Shown here piece by piece: positions 7,360 through 15,401 of a stretch of DNA of 64,000 nt. The first letter of the stretch is position 1; every line of letters starts with the position of its first letter. The position numbers and the translations under genes were made by a program. This DNA is from CAYLZO01 sp964387775 (GTDB lineage: Bacteria > Chloroflexota > Anaerolineae > JAAYZQ01), in contig CAYLZO010000002.1 in assembly GCA_964387775.1 (NCBI GenBank), positions 11,446 to 75,445 of the forward strand, written 5' to 3'. Below the pieces are notes generated by a model. The model saw nothing but the letters and a program-made list of their open reading frames with translations. It made no database searches and was not told the DNA's origin.

Positions 7360-8324
7360 CGCTCCTGCGCCACCAATTCCATGGCATATTCGATGCCGGC
7401 TTGAAGGTTGCTGCGCGTCACCAGCTCCGAAAGGTCTACGCCCAATGTGACAATGATCTCGGCCACGTTGGGGCGCAGCCCGGTGAGGACCGCCCTGGCA
7501 CCCAACAGGCGGGCTGCGCGGGCCGCCTGGAGCAACGAGTGGGCGACGTTCGTGTCTACCTGGGGCACGCCGGTGATGTCGATAATCACGACCCGGGCGT
7601 CGTGCTCCTCGATGCCCGTCAGCAATGCCTCCAGGATGCGGTCCGCCCGGCCCGGGTCCACGGCTCCGATCAGGGGCAGCACCAGGACCTCGTCGTGGAC
7701 CGGCACAATCGGCGTCGAAAGCTCCTCCAGCGCCTCCTGGACCTGCCGGAAGAGGCGGTTGTTCTCGATAGCCACGGCGGCCTGGTTGGCGATCATGCCC
7801 AGGAGTCGGCGCTCGCGGGTGTCATAGACGCCGACCTCGTAGCTCTGGACCGAGATGACACCCTTGACCTGGCCCCGGACCTTCATGGGCACCCCCAGCC
7901 ACGAGCGGGCCTTTTTCCGTTCCTGCCCATAACGCTCCGGCTCCAGTTCAAAGCGCTCTCGGGCCTGGGCATAGACGTCGTCGAACAGGAGCGGCTGCCC
8001 ATGTTCGATGATCCAACGCAGCAAAGGCCCCAGCTTTCGCTCCTCTGGCGGATAGAGCACTCCGTTGTCGGCGAACAAGGGAAAAAAGCCCCTCGTGGCG
8101 CCCGGCGCCGCCAGGACGATGTAGAACGCATCGACGGACAGCACCGCACAGATCTGCTGGTAAATGGTCTGGTACAGTTTTTCCAGCCTGGAGGACTCGA
8201 GCCCCAGGAACTGGCTGACCTGGTCGATGAGTTGCAGATCGGCCTCGTATTGCTTCAGCAGCTCCCTCAGCCGCTGGACGTCTGACCGGACGCCGGGCTC
8301 AGCCGGCAACCTGGTTTCAGCCAT
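7356..8324 (-). CDS. GAF-STAS RsbR-family protein
   Basis: A 322-residue protein with a short coiled coil (1-40), one GAF domain (~45-195, ending MIANQAAVAIENNRLF) and an RsbR-type STAS domain (~205-315). The phosphosite motif is IDITGVPQVDTNVAHSL and the C-terminal signature VTRSNLQAGIEYAME. The GAF domain probably senses a soluble ligand and passes the signal to the RsbS/RsbT core. It overlaps its upstream neighbour by 8 bases and its downstream neighbour by 4. Confidence 0.93.
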   Translation of the reverse strand: MAETRLPAEPGVRSDVQRLRELLKQYEADLQLIDQVSQFLGLESSRLEKLYQTIYQQICAVLSVDAFYIVLAAPGATRGFFPLFADNGVLYPPEERKLGPLLRWIIEHGQPLLFDDVYAQARERFELEPERYGQERKKARSWLGVPMKVRGQVKGVISVQSYEVGVYDTRERRLLGMIANQAAVAIENNRLFRQVQEALEELSTPIVPVHDEVLVLPLIGAVDPGRADRILEALLTGIEEHDARVVIIDITGVPQVDTNVAHSLLQAARAARLLGARAVLTGLRPNVAEIIVTLGVDLSELVTRSNLQAGIEYAMELVAQER

Positions 8325-9408
8325 CGCCGACGATCCTCTTGCTCATCTTGGTCAGGGCGTGCTCGACGCCGCTTTGCAAGTTGCGTTTCGTATCCAGATG
8401 GCGCAAATCCACGCCGACCCGGATCATCTCGGCGGCTGATCGGGCGTGAAGGCCGACGAGCAACACCTCTGCCCCCAGGAGCCGTCCGGCCTGGCCCATC
8501 GCTTCCAGGTGGTGCACGGTCTCCTCGTCCATTTCGAGCAAGCCGGTCAGGTCGATAATGGCGACCTTGGCCCCGTGCTCGGCGATGCCGTGCAGCAGGG
8601 AGTGGCGGATGAGGTCGGCCCGGTGGGCGTCCATGTAGCCCACGATGGGCAGGACGATGATCTGATCGTGCACGGCAATGACCGGCGCCGCCAGCTCTTC
8701 GATGGCCTCTAGAAGCCGTGCCTGCTGTTCGGTCCGAGCTTGCAGGTCGTTCAGGAGCACGGCCTGGTCGCGGCGCGCCGCCTGCAACTCTTCCGCCTGC
8801 TGGTGGGCCTCGTGAAGGGCCAGGGACAAGTGCCGGTTGCCGATCCAGTTGAGCACGGCCACCAGCAGCAGCACCAGGCCCAGGCTGAGGACGCTGGGCA
8901 ACAAGGGCCACTGCAGCGGGATTTCACTTATCCCCAGGTGTTGCAGCAGGCCCACGACGGCATAGAGCGCCCAGGCAATCACCGCCGTCACGATGCTCCC
9001 CTTGCCACCCAACAGCAAGCCGGCCAGGCTGACGGCCAGGAAATAGAGGACCACGTCGTTGATCTCGATCCCCGCCCGCCAGAGCGCCCAAGTGGTAAAG
9101 CCCAGCAGCGCGCCGATCAGGACGTAGCTGGTCACCTGCACCGCGCCCCGGCGGGAGAGAACATAGACGGCCGCACAGGCGGCCAGACCGACCCCCAGGG
9201 CCGCGAAGGAGGGCCACTGCATGGGGAGCCGAGTCGTTTCTGTGCCCGGGGTCAGCCACAGCAAGAGATTGCTGGCCAGCCAGAGCACCCCGACGATGAT
9301 CAGGCTGATGGCCGTCGCATTGAGCACCACCTCGCGAAGGGCCACCTCCGGATCGTCCGAGCGCCCGCCGAGAATCGATTGCAGGAAAGGCGGCATCCTA
9401 AGGCTCAT
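8317..9408 (-). CDS. Membrane-anchored RsbR-family STAS protein with Glu at the phosphosite
   Basis: A 363-residue protein. Residues ~30-190 hold about six membrane segments, ~195-245 a coiled coil, and ~248-355 an RsbR-type STAS domain. The phosphosite segment reads IDLTGLLEMDEETVHHL: the position that is Thr in the four sibling proteins (VDT) is Glu (~293), and the GVP turn is GLL. The C-terminal signature is KRNLQSGVEHAL. It may mimic a constantly phosphorylated RsbR. It overlaps both neighbours (8 and 4 bases). Known RsbR paralogues are soluble, so a membrane-bound version is unusual. Confidence 0.9.
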   Translation of the reverse strand: MSLRMPPFLQSILGGRSDDPEVALREVVLNATAISLIIVGVLWLASNLLLWLTPGTETTRLPMQWPSFAALGVGLAACAAVYVLSRRGAVQVTSYVLIGALLGFTTWALWRAGIEINDVVLYFLAVSLAGLLLGGKGSIVTAVIAWALYAVVGLLQHLGISEIPLQWPLLPSVLSLGLVLLLVAVLNWIGNRHLSLALHEAHQQAEELQAARRDQAVLLNDLQARTEQQARLLEAIEELAAPVIAVHDQIIVLPIVGYMDAHRADLIRHSLLHGIAEHGAKVAIIDLTGLLEMDEETVHHLEAMGQAGRLLGAEVLLVGLHARSAAEMIRVGVDLRHLDTKRNLQSGVEHALTKMSKRIVGDG

Positions 9409-10553
9409 CCACCCGACCTCCCGCCCGGCGATTGGGGCGCAAACCCCGGTGGTCTCACCGTGAGCTGCTGGCCCAGGATCGTCAAGGCGTGCTGAAAGCC
9501 ACTCTGCAAATCCCGGCGCGTGACCACGTCTCCCAGCTTGACGCCAAGGGCTATCAACGTCTGGGCGACCTCCGGCCGGATGCCGACCAGGATCGTCTCA
9601 GCGCCGAGAAGCCGCGTGGCCTTGGCCGTCTGCTTGACGGCCTGGGCCACCTGGGTGTCGACCTCGGGCACCCCGGTGACGTCCACGATCACCACCCGGG
9701 CGCTCTCCGCTTCGATGGTTGCCAGGAGATTGTCCATCAGGCGCTCGGTACGCGCTGCGTCCATGTGTCCGATCAGCGGGGTGACGATCACCCCCTCGTG
9801 GACCGGGATGATCGGTATGGAGAGCTGCTCCACCGTGTTCCATAGCCGCTGTTGTTCTGCCAGGCTGGCCTCCAGTTGATGGGCCGATTCGGTTCGCCGA
9901 TCTACTTCTGCTTCTAGCTGCTCGCGGATCTCTTCCAGCACCTGGGCGTAGGCCAGGGCCTGGTGCTGCGATTCCAGGGCCTCGCCCAGCGCCCGCCTCA
10001 CCTCGCGGTGAGAGAGCCAGACGATGACGGCCAGGGCCAGCAGCGCAATGCCCAGGGCGAGGCTGTCGGCGGCGAGGCTGTCGCCGGGCATCACCGGACG
10101 GGGCAGCCTGCCGGCCCGCTGGACCAGGCCCACGATAGCATAGCTTGCGGTACAGAGCAGAGCCAGGATGACGGCCGGCCAGACGCCGATGAGGACCCCG
10201 GCCATCACCGTCGCCAGGGCCAGGCCCACCAACGTGCTATGCCCGATGCCCAGGCGGATGAGAATGGCCAGCATGGTCAAAAACAAGATCCCCGTGGGAA
10301 TGTAGGCGGCCAGCCGCACCCGGCCCTGTCGCCCCAGCCAGTAGGCCAAACCGTAGAACGGAATCTGGACAAAGGTATAGAGCATGCCGATGGCCGGCGA
10401 GTAGCCCATCAGCCAGGCCCACACGCTGGCCAGCCAGAGCACGAGGCTCAGCCCGCCCACGCCGACGAGCACCCGGTTCAGCACGTACTGCTGCCGGGCG
10501 ACCTCCGGGTCGGACGAGGTTGGCGCCAGCCACATCGAGAGAGGCACCGTCAT
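9405..10553 (-). CDS. Membrane-anchored RsbR-family STAS protein
   Basis: A 382-residue protein built like the neighbour at 8317-9408: about six membrane segments (~25-195), a Glu/Gln-rich coiled coil (~200-258) and an RsbR-type STAS domain (~262-370). The phosphosite motif VDVTGVPEVDTQVAQAV keeps Thr. Both proteins open with a similar cytoplasmic segment (SDDPEVALRE here SDPEVARQQ), so they are duplicates that diverged at the phosphosite. It overlaps both neighbours by 4 bases. Confidence 0.92.
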   Translation of the reverse strand: MTVPLSMWLAPTSSDPEVARQQYVLNRVLVGVGGLSLVLWLASVWAWLMGYSPAIGMLYTFVQIPFYGLAYWLGRQGRVRLAAYIPTGILFLTMLAILIRLGIGHSTLVGLALATVMAGVLIGVWPAVILALLCTASYAIVGLVQRAGRLPRPVMPGDSLAADSLALGIALLALAVIVWLSHREVRRALGEALESQHQALAYAQVLEEIREQLEAEVDRRTESAHQLEASLAEQQRLWNTVEQLSIPIIPVHEGVIVTPLIGHMDAARTERLMDNLLATIEAESARVVIVDVTGVPEVDTQVAQAVKQTAKATRLLGAETILVGIRPEVAQTLIALGVKLGDVVTRRDLQSGFQHALTILGQQLTVRPPGFAPQSPGGRSGG

Positions 10554-13180
10554 GGACTCTTCCCCTTGCCCGGTTTCTGCGCCGTGAGTCGCCGGCCGAT
10601 GGCGTCGAGTGCGTATTGAAAGCCGCTTTGCAGATCGCTGCGCGTCACCATGTCGCCCAGGTTTACGCCGAGCGTCACCAGGGTCTGGGCCACGTCGGGC
10701 CGGATGCCAACCAGGATCGCCTCGGCGCCCAGGAGCCGCGCAGCGCGCACGCTCTGCATCAGGTAGTTGGCCACTTGAGTGTCGATGACCGGCACGCCCG
10801 TGATGTCCAGAATGACGACCTTGGCCCGGTGTTCCTCGACCCCCCCGAGCAGGGTCCCCAGGATCTGCCCCGCGCGGCGTTCGTCCACGCGGCCCACCAG
10901 GGGCACGACGATGACCCCGTCTACGATGGGCACGACGGGGCTGGCCAGCTCCTCCACGGTGTGGAGCAATTGTGCCTGGGCGCCCACCAGTTCCTGGAGG
11001 TCGAGGTTCAGCAACTGCATGTCTTTGAGCAACTGAAAGTTCTGGAGGGCCAGTGCCGTCTCCTGGGCAAAGAGCTCGATGATGTGCAGGCTCTCGGCCG
11101 TAGGGCGCCGGCCGTCCTGCGGATCATCCAGGCCGATGATGCCCAAGATCCGCCGGTCCCGGCCGTAAAGGGGCACGTAGAGCAGGTCCTGGGGATGCCA
11201 GGATTCGGTTTCTTTGGCGCTCACGCGACTCTTGACGCCTTGCACGTGCTCGCGGACCCAGGGGTCGCTCCAGGGCAAATAATAGCACTGGCCGATGCGG
11301 AACCGTTCGAATTCCTCGCCGAATCGCTTTTGCCATTCGCTGCCCGGCAGGAGGTTGGCCCGCAAGGCGGCTTCGTCCTCGGGGCGAAAGCCGGCGCAGA
11401 CCAACTCCGTAACGTTCAAGTCTGCGTCTCGCAGCGACACCGAGACCCGCCCCCAGCCGGTCTCCCGGATGCCCTCGGCAATGATCCGGAGCTTGTCCGG
11501 CAGGACGTCGGTTTTCTGCACCTCCAAGACGACGCGGTGCAGGCGGGCCAGTTTGTCCCGCTCCTCGGCGGCGCTCCGGTGGGCCTGCTGGACGTCTTCG
11601 TAGAGTTGGGCGTTTTGCAGGCTAATGCCCGCCTGATTGGCGATGGCCGTGAGCAGCCTCATCTGCCGGCCAGAGAAGGCGTAGGGCTCATAGCTCTGGG
11701 CGCTGATCACGCCCAGCACCTGGCCCTTGGCGATGATGGGCGCACCGAGCCAGGACTGGGTCGGTGCGCCGATGACCTCCGGCGCGATGGGTAATTGGTC
11801 TCGCTCCATTTCCATGTTTCGGATCAGCAGCGGCTGGAGCGTGCTCACGACGTGGGCCGTCAGACTCTGGTGTCTGGCCAGGGGGCGGCTAAAGGCGGCC
11901 AGCCGCTCGCCCTGGTCGTAGACCAGCTTAAAATGCAGTTCGTCCCGGTCCCGGTCATAGAGGGCGACGAAAAAGGCCCGGGTATCCATGATCTCGCCGG
12001 CCTGCTCGTAGATGGTCTGAAGGACGTGGTCCACGTCGAGGCTGGAGGCCATCACCGCGCCGATGTTGGAAATGCTCTCCATCTCCCGGGCGCGGCGGGT
12101 GGCCTGATCGAGGAGCCTGGCCCGCTGGATGGCGGCGGCCACCTGGGTGGCCGTGATGTTCAGGAACTTGAGATCGGCCTCGCCAAAGGCAAAGGGTTCG
12201 TGGCGAAAGGCATAGATCGTGCCGATGGCCTGCCCGTCGACGAGGAGCGGCACGCCCACGGCCGAGCGGATCGGGTCGGTGCGGCCGCCGATGTGGATGC
12301 GGCGGGGGTCGGTGTCGGCGTCGCCCACCAGGGTGGGTTGGCCCTCCCGATAGATCCAGGCGTTGATGCCCTGGTCGAGGGGAAACTCGAGGCCCAGCAT
12401 CGATTCTGCCAGCGAACCCACGGCGGCCCGCACGCGCAGGGCCTGGCCGCTGGACGTCGCCAGGTTGATGAAACAGCCGTCAAAGTCCAGCACGTGGCCG
12501 ACCTGGGAGAGGACTGTGGCCAGCATCTCGTCGAGATGGGTCGCCTGGGCCAGGGTCGCCGCGATTTCGTAGAGGGAGCCCATCTCCTCGGCGTGGCGCC
12601 GCGTCTGGTCCAGCAGGCGGGCATTTTCGATGGCTATCGCCACCTGGCTGGCAAAGATAGCGAGCACGCGCACGTCGTCGCTCTGAAAGTCGCGCCCTTG
12701 GCGTTTGTTGCAGACCTGGATGGCTCCCAGGAGCTTGCCCTCGTGTTGGAGTCCAACGGCCAGAACGGTCTCGACCTCGATCTGCCGGGCCATTTCGTCC
12801 AGGCCCAGCCCTCGGATCAAGGGATCGTTCTGGGCGTCGTTCACGAGCAAATAGGCGCCATTCTCCCAGATGTCGCGGATGGGGCTTGCTTCGTCGATGG
12901 GGACCTGGTAGTCGGCGAGGATCTCGTCGGAGACGCCCATGGCCGGGGCCTGGGCAATCAGGGCCTCTGCCTCGGCGTCGTAAAGCAGGATGATGGCGAT
13001 CTCGGCCTGCAGCAGCTGGGCGGCCTGTTCGGTCAACTGGTGATAGATGTCCTCGCCCAGGTGAGTGGCCGCGCCAAAGACGCGAGCCGCCCGCTCCAAC
13101 GCCGAGATCTCGCGATTTCGGGCTTTGAGCAAGGTTTTCAATTTTTCACAATCGGTTGCCTTTTGCTCCAGGTCGCCCAT
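10550..13180 (-). CDS. Four-GAF STAS RsbR-family sensor
   Basis: An 876-residue cytoplasmic protein with four consecutive GAF domains (~40-195, 215-365, 380-530, 560-735), then a helical linker and an RsbR-type STAS domain (~755-865). The phosphosite LDITGVPVIDTQVANYL and signature VTRSDLQSGFQYAL are intact. The fourth GAF is the divergent kind with LYVPLYGRDRRILGIIGLDD, matching the eighth GAF of the giant kinase at 18009-26921, which suggests domain shuffling inside the locus. It lies 10 bp after the kinase at 13191-15401 and starts the run of overlapping stressosome genes. Confidence 0.92.
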   Translation of the reverse strand: MGDLEQKATDCEKLKTLLKARNREISALERAARVFGAATHLGEDIYHQLTEQAAQLLQAEIAIILLYDAEAEALIAQAPAMGVSDEILADYQVPIDEASPIRDIWENGAYLLVNDAQNDPLIRGLGLDEMARQIEVETVLAVGLQHEGKLLGAIQVCNKRQGRDFQSDDVRVLAIFASQVAIAIENARLLDQTRRHAEEMGSLYEIAATLAQATHLDEMLATVLSQVGHVLDFDGCFINLATSSGQALRVRAAVGSLAESMLGLEFPLDQGINAWIYREGQPTLVGDADTDPRRIHIGGRTDPIRSAVGVPLLVDGQAIGTIYAFRHEPFAFGEADLKFLNITATQVAAAIQRARLLDQATRRAREMESISNIGAVMASSLDVDHVLQTIYEQAGEIMDTRAFFVALYDRDRDELHFKLVYDQGERLAAFSRPLARHQSLTAHVVSTLQPLLIRNMEMERDQLPIAPEVIGAPTQSWLGAPIIAKGQVLGVISAQSYEPYAFSGRQMRLLTAIANQAGISLQNAQLYEDVQQAHRSAAEERDKLARLHRVVLEVQKTDVLPDKLRIIAEGIRETGWGRVSVSLRDADLNVTELVCAGFRPEDEAALRANLLPGSEWQKRFGEEFERFRIGQCYYLPWSDPWVREHVQGVKSRVSAKETESWHPQDLLYVPLYGRDRRILGIIGLDDPQDGRRPTAESLHIIELFAQETALALQNFQLLKDMQLLNLDLQELVGAQAQLLHTVEELASPVVPIVDGVIVVPLVGRVDERRAGQILGTLLGGVEEHRAKVVILDITGVPVIDTQVANYLMQSVRAARLLGAEAILVGIRPDVAQTLVTLGVNLGDMVTRSDLQSGFQYALDAIGRRLTAQKPGKGKSP

Positions 13181-13190
13181 GTGTGTCCCG

Positions 13191-15401
13191 TTACTCGTCT
13201 TTCACTGCTTTCGCCACCGGAAGCGTAAAGCTGAAGGTGCTGCCCTGTCCCGGTGTGCTTTCGACCCAGATCCGCCCCCCGTGGAGCTCGACCAGGGATC
13301 TGGCGATGGATAGGCTCAACCCTCGTCCCGCGTGTTCCTGGACGAGGGGGTGCTCGGCGCGGAAGAACCGCTCAAAGACCAGGGGCTGGTCTTCGGGCGC
13401 AATGCCGATGCCGCTGTCAGACACCGAGACGGTGACCCAGTCGGGCACGCGCCGCTGCAGCCAGTGCCCGCCCTTGGCCTCCCCTTCGATGGCGATGCGG
13501 CCCTTGGGCAGCGTGTAGAGAAAGGCGTTGGTCAGCAGGCTGCTGAGCACCTGGACGATCCGCTCTTCGTCCACGTACACGTCGGGCAGGCGCGAGGAGA
13601 CCTTGACCCCCAGCTTGAGATTCTTGGCCTGCAATCGTTGCTCATAGGAAGACACCAGGGGCGCCACGATCTGTTTGAGGGCAATCGGCTTTCTCTGCAA
13701 CTCGGTTTCGCCCGTTTCCAGGCGAGCGATGTCCAGCATGTCCTCCATCAGGGTGATGAGGTACTGGGTGCTGTTCTGGATCTTGCGGACGCTTTCGACG
13801 TGCATGATGTCCAATTCGCCCATCGCGCCGGACAGCAGCATGTCGCTGTAGCCCTTGATGGACGTCAGCGGCGAGCGAAGCTCCTTGGCCACCTTGGTCA
13901 CGAATCGGCTCTGGGCAGCGTGGAGCTCGCGGGCTTCCCGGTAGAGGCGGGCATTCTCCAGGGCAATGGTCACCGAGCTGGCCACGTTGCTGAGGCGATC
14001 CATGTCGTCCTGGGTAAAGGGGCCATCGACTTTGTTGAGCAATTCGATGACGCCGATGCAGCGGTCGCGGAGCAGGAGCGGGGCACAGAGGATGGACCGC
14101 GTCGTGAAGCCGGTCGCATCGTCCACGTGGTCGTAAAAGCGCTCGTCGCTGTAGGCGTCGTTTACGACGGCCGGTTGGCCTGTCAGGGCCACCTGGCCGG
14201 CCACCCCCTGTCCCAGCTTGAGGCGGATGCCGCGCAGCGGCTCGGGGTCGCCCAGCCAGTTGGTGACGAATTCCAATTCCTGCGTCTCTTCGTTCAGCAG
14301 CAAGAGCGCCCCGGCCTCGACGTGGAACATGTCCATGATCCGGGCGGCGATCAGGTCAAAGACCTGTTCCCGGTCCAGGGTCGAAGTCACGGTGCGGGTG
14401 ATGTCGTAGAGGTAGGTCAGCTCCTCCACCCGGCCGGCCAGGGCTTGATCCGTGGCCTGGTAGGAGCGGGCGTTTTCGATGGCGATGGCCGCAAAGTCGG
14501 CCAGGGCCTGGAGCATGGCTTCGTTGTTGGCGTTGAAGGGCTGGCTGCGCGTCCGGTTTGCGACGATCAGCACCCCGAAGGGCTCGTCCTTGATCACCAG
14601 GGGCACCGAAAGGAGCGACTGTACTTGGTAGTCGGCCGCGATCTCGATGCCCTGGTCGCTCTCCCCGGCCTGCATCCGCAGGGGGCGCGAGCCGTGCAGC
14701 ATCTGGCCGGCAAAGGTCTCTTTGAGGGGCAGCCGCTCCAGGCTCGATCTCTGGAGCTCCAGGTTCTTTTGGGTGCGCAGCTCGAGTTGCTCTGTCTGGG
14801 GCGCCAGCAGCCACAGGGCACTTTCCTCGGCCTTGGTGATAAAGACGGCGGCTTCCACCACCCGCTCCAGCACCCGGTCCAGGTCGAGCTGGGCGGCGAC
14901 CGACTTGCTGAGGCCAAAGAGGACGCTCAACTCGCGCACCCGCTGCTCCAGGTCGCTGCGGGTCCTTTTCAACGCCCGGTTGAGCCGCTCTTTTTCGCGC
15001 CGGAGCCGGGCCTGCTCCAGGAGGCGGTCAATGATGGCCTGGGCGGTGTCCGTGTCAAAGGGCTTGGCCAGATAATCCTTGACGCCCAGCCGGAAAGCGT
15101 CCACCACCACCCCTTCCGACCCGTGGGCGGTCATGAGTATGACAGAGCTGGTGATGCCGCGCTCCTTCATCTCCTTCAAGACGTCGATGCCCGTCATGTC
15201 GGGCAGTTGCAGGTCGAGCATGACCAGGTCGGGCTTCTCCGCGACGAGGAGATCGAGCCCGGCCTGGCCCGTGGCGGCAGTCAGCGTCTCGTAGCCGAAC
15301 TGGGGCAGCATCTCTTTACCCAGGAAGGTCCGCAGTTCCTTGCTGTCGTCCACGACCAGGATGCGCCCGGCTGTTTCGACTCTTCCGGCGTCAGGAGCCA
15401 T
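13191..15401 (-). CDS. REC-GAF-GAF histidine-kinase-like protein lacking the phospho-acceptor His
   Basis: A 736-residue protein: N-terminal receiver (~13-130, Asp63 in VMLDLQLPDMTG, Lys in LAKPFDTD), coiled coil, two GAF domains (~165-325 and 345-490), a HisKA-like dimerisation region (~495-560) and an HATPase domain (~610-730) with N box LLTNAFLYT and G boxes SDSGIGIAPED and GRGLSLSIARSLVELHGG. Where kinases have SHEL.TPL this protein has AKELRSPLTS, with Lys (AAG, ~505) at the His position. It may act as a pseudokinase or signal through the receiver. The ATG at 15401 is chosen because GAGGAGG precedes it; it overlaps the upstream stop by 11 bases. Confidence 0.9.
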   Translation of the reverse strand: MAPDAGRVETAGRILVVDDSKELRTFLGKEMLPQFGYETLTAATGQAGLDLLVAEKPDLVMLDLQLPDMTGIDVLKEMKERGITSSVILMTAHGSEGVVVDAFRLGVKDYLAKPFDTDTAQAIIDRLLEQARLRREKERLNRALKRTRSDLEQRVRELSVLFGLSKSVAAQLDLDRVLERVVEAAVFITKAEESALWLLAPQTEQLELRTQKNLELQRSSLERLPLKETFAGQMLHGSRPLRMQAGESDQGIEIAADYQVQSLLSVPLVIKDEPFGVLIVANRTRSQPFNANNEAMLQALADFAAIAIENARSYQATDQALAGRVEELTYLYDITRTVTSTLDREQVFDLIAARIMDMFHVEAGALLLLNEETQELEFVTNWLGDPEPLRGIRLKLGQGVAGQVALTGQPAVVNDAYSDERFYDHVDDATGFTTRSILCAPLLLRDRCIGVIELLNKVDGPFTQDDMDRLSNVASSVTIALENARLYREARELHAAQSRFVTKVAKELRSPLTSIKGYSDMLLSGAMGELDIMHVESVRKIQNSTQYLITLMEDMLDIARLETGETELQRKPIALKQIVAPLVSSYEQRLQAKNLKLGVKVSSRLPDVYVDEERIVQVLSSLLTNAFLYTLPKGRIAIEGEAKGGHWLQRRVPDWVTVSVSDSGIGIAPEDQPLVFERFFRAEHPLVQEHAGRGLSLSIARSLVELHGGRIWVESTPGQGSTFSFTLPVAKAVKDE

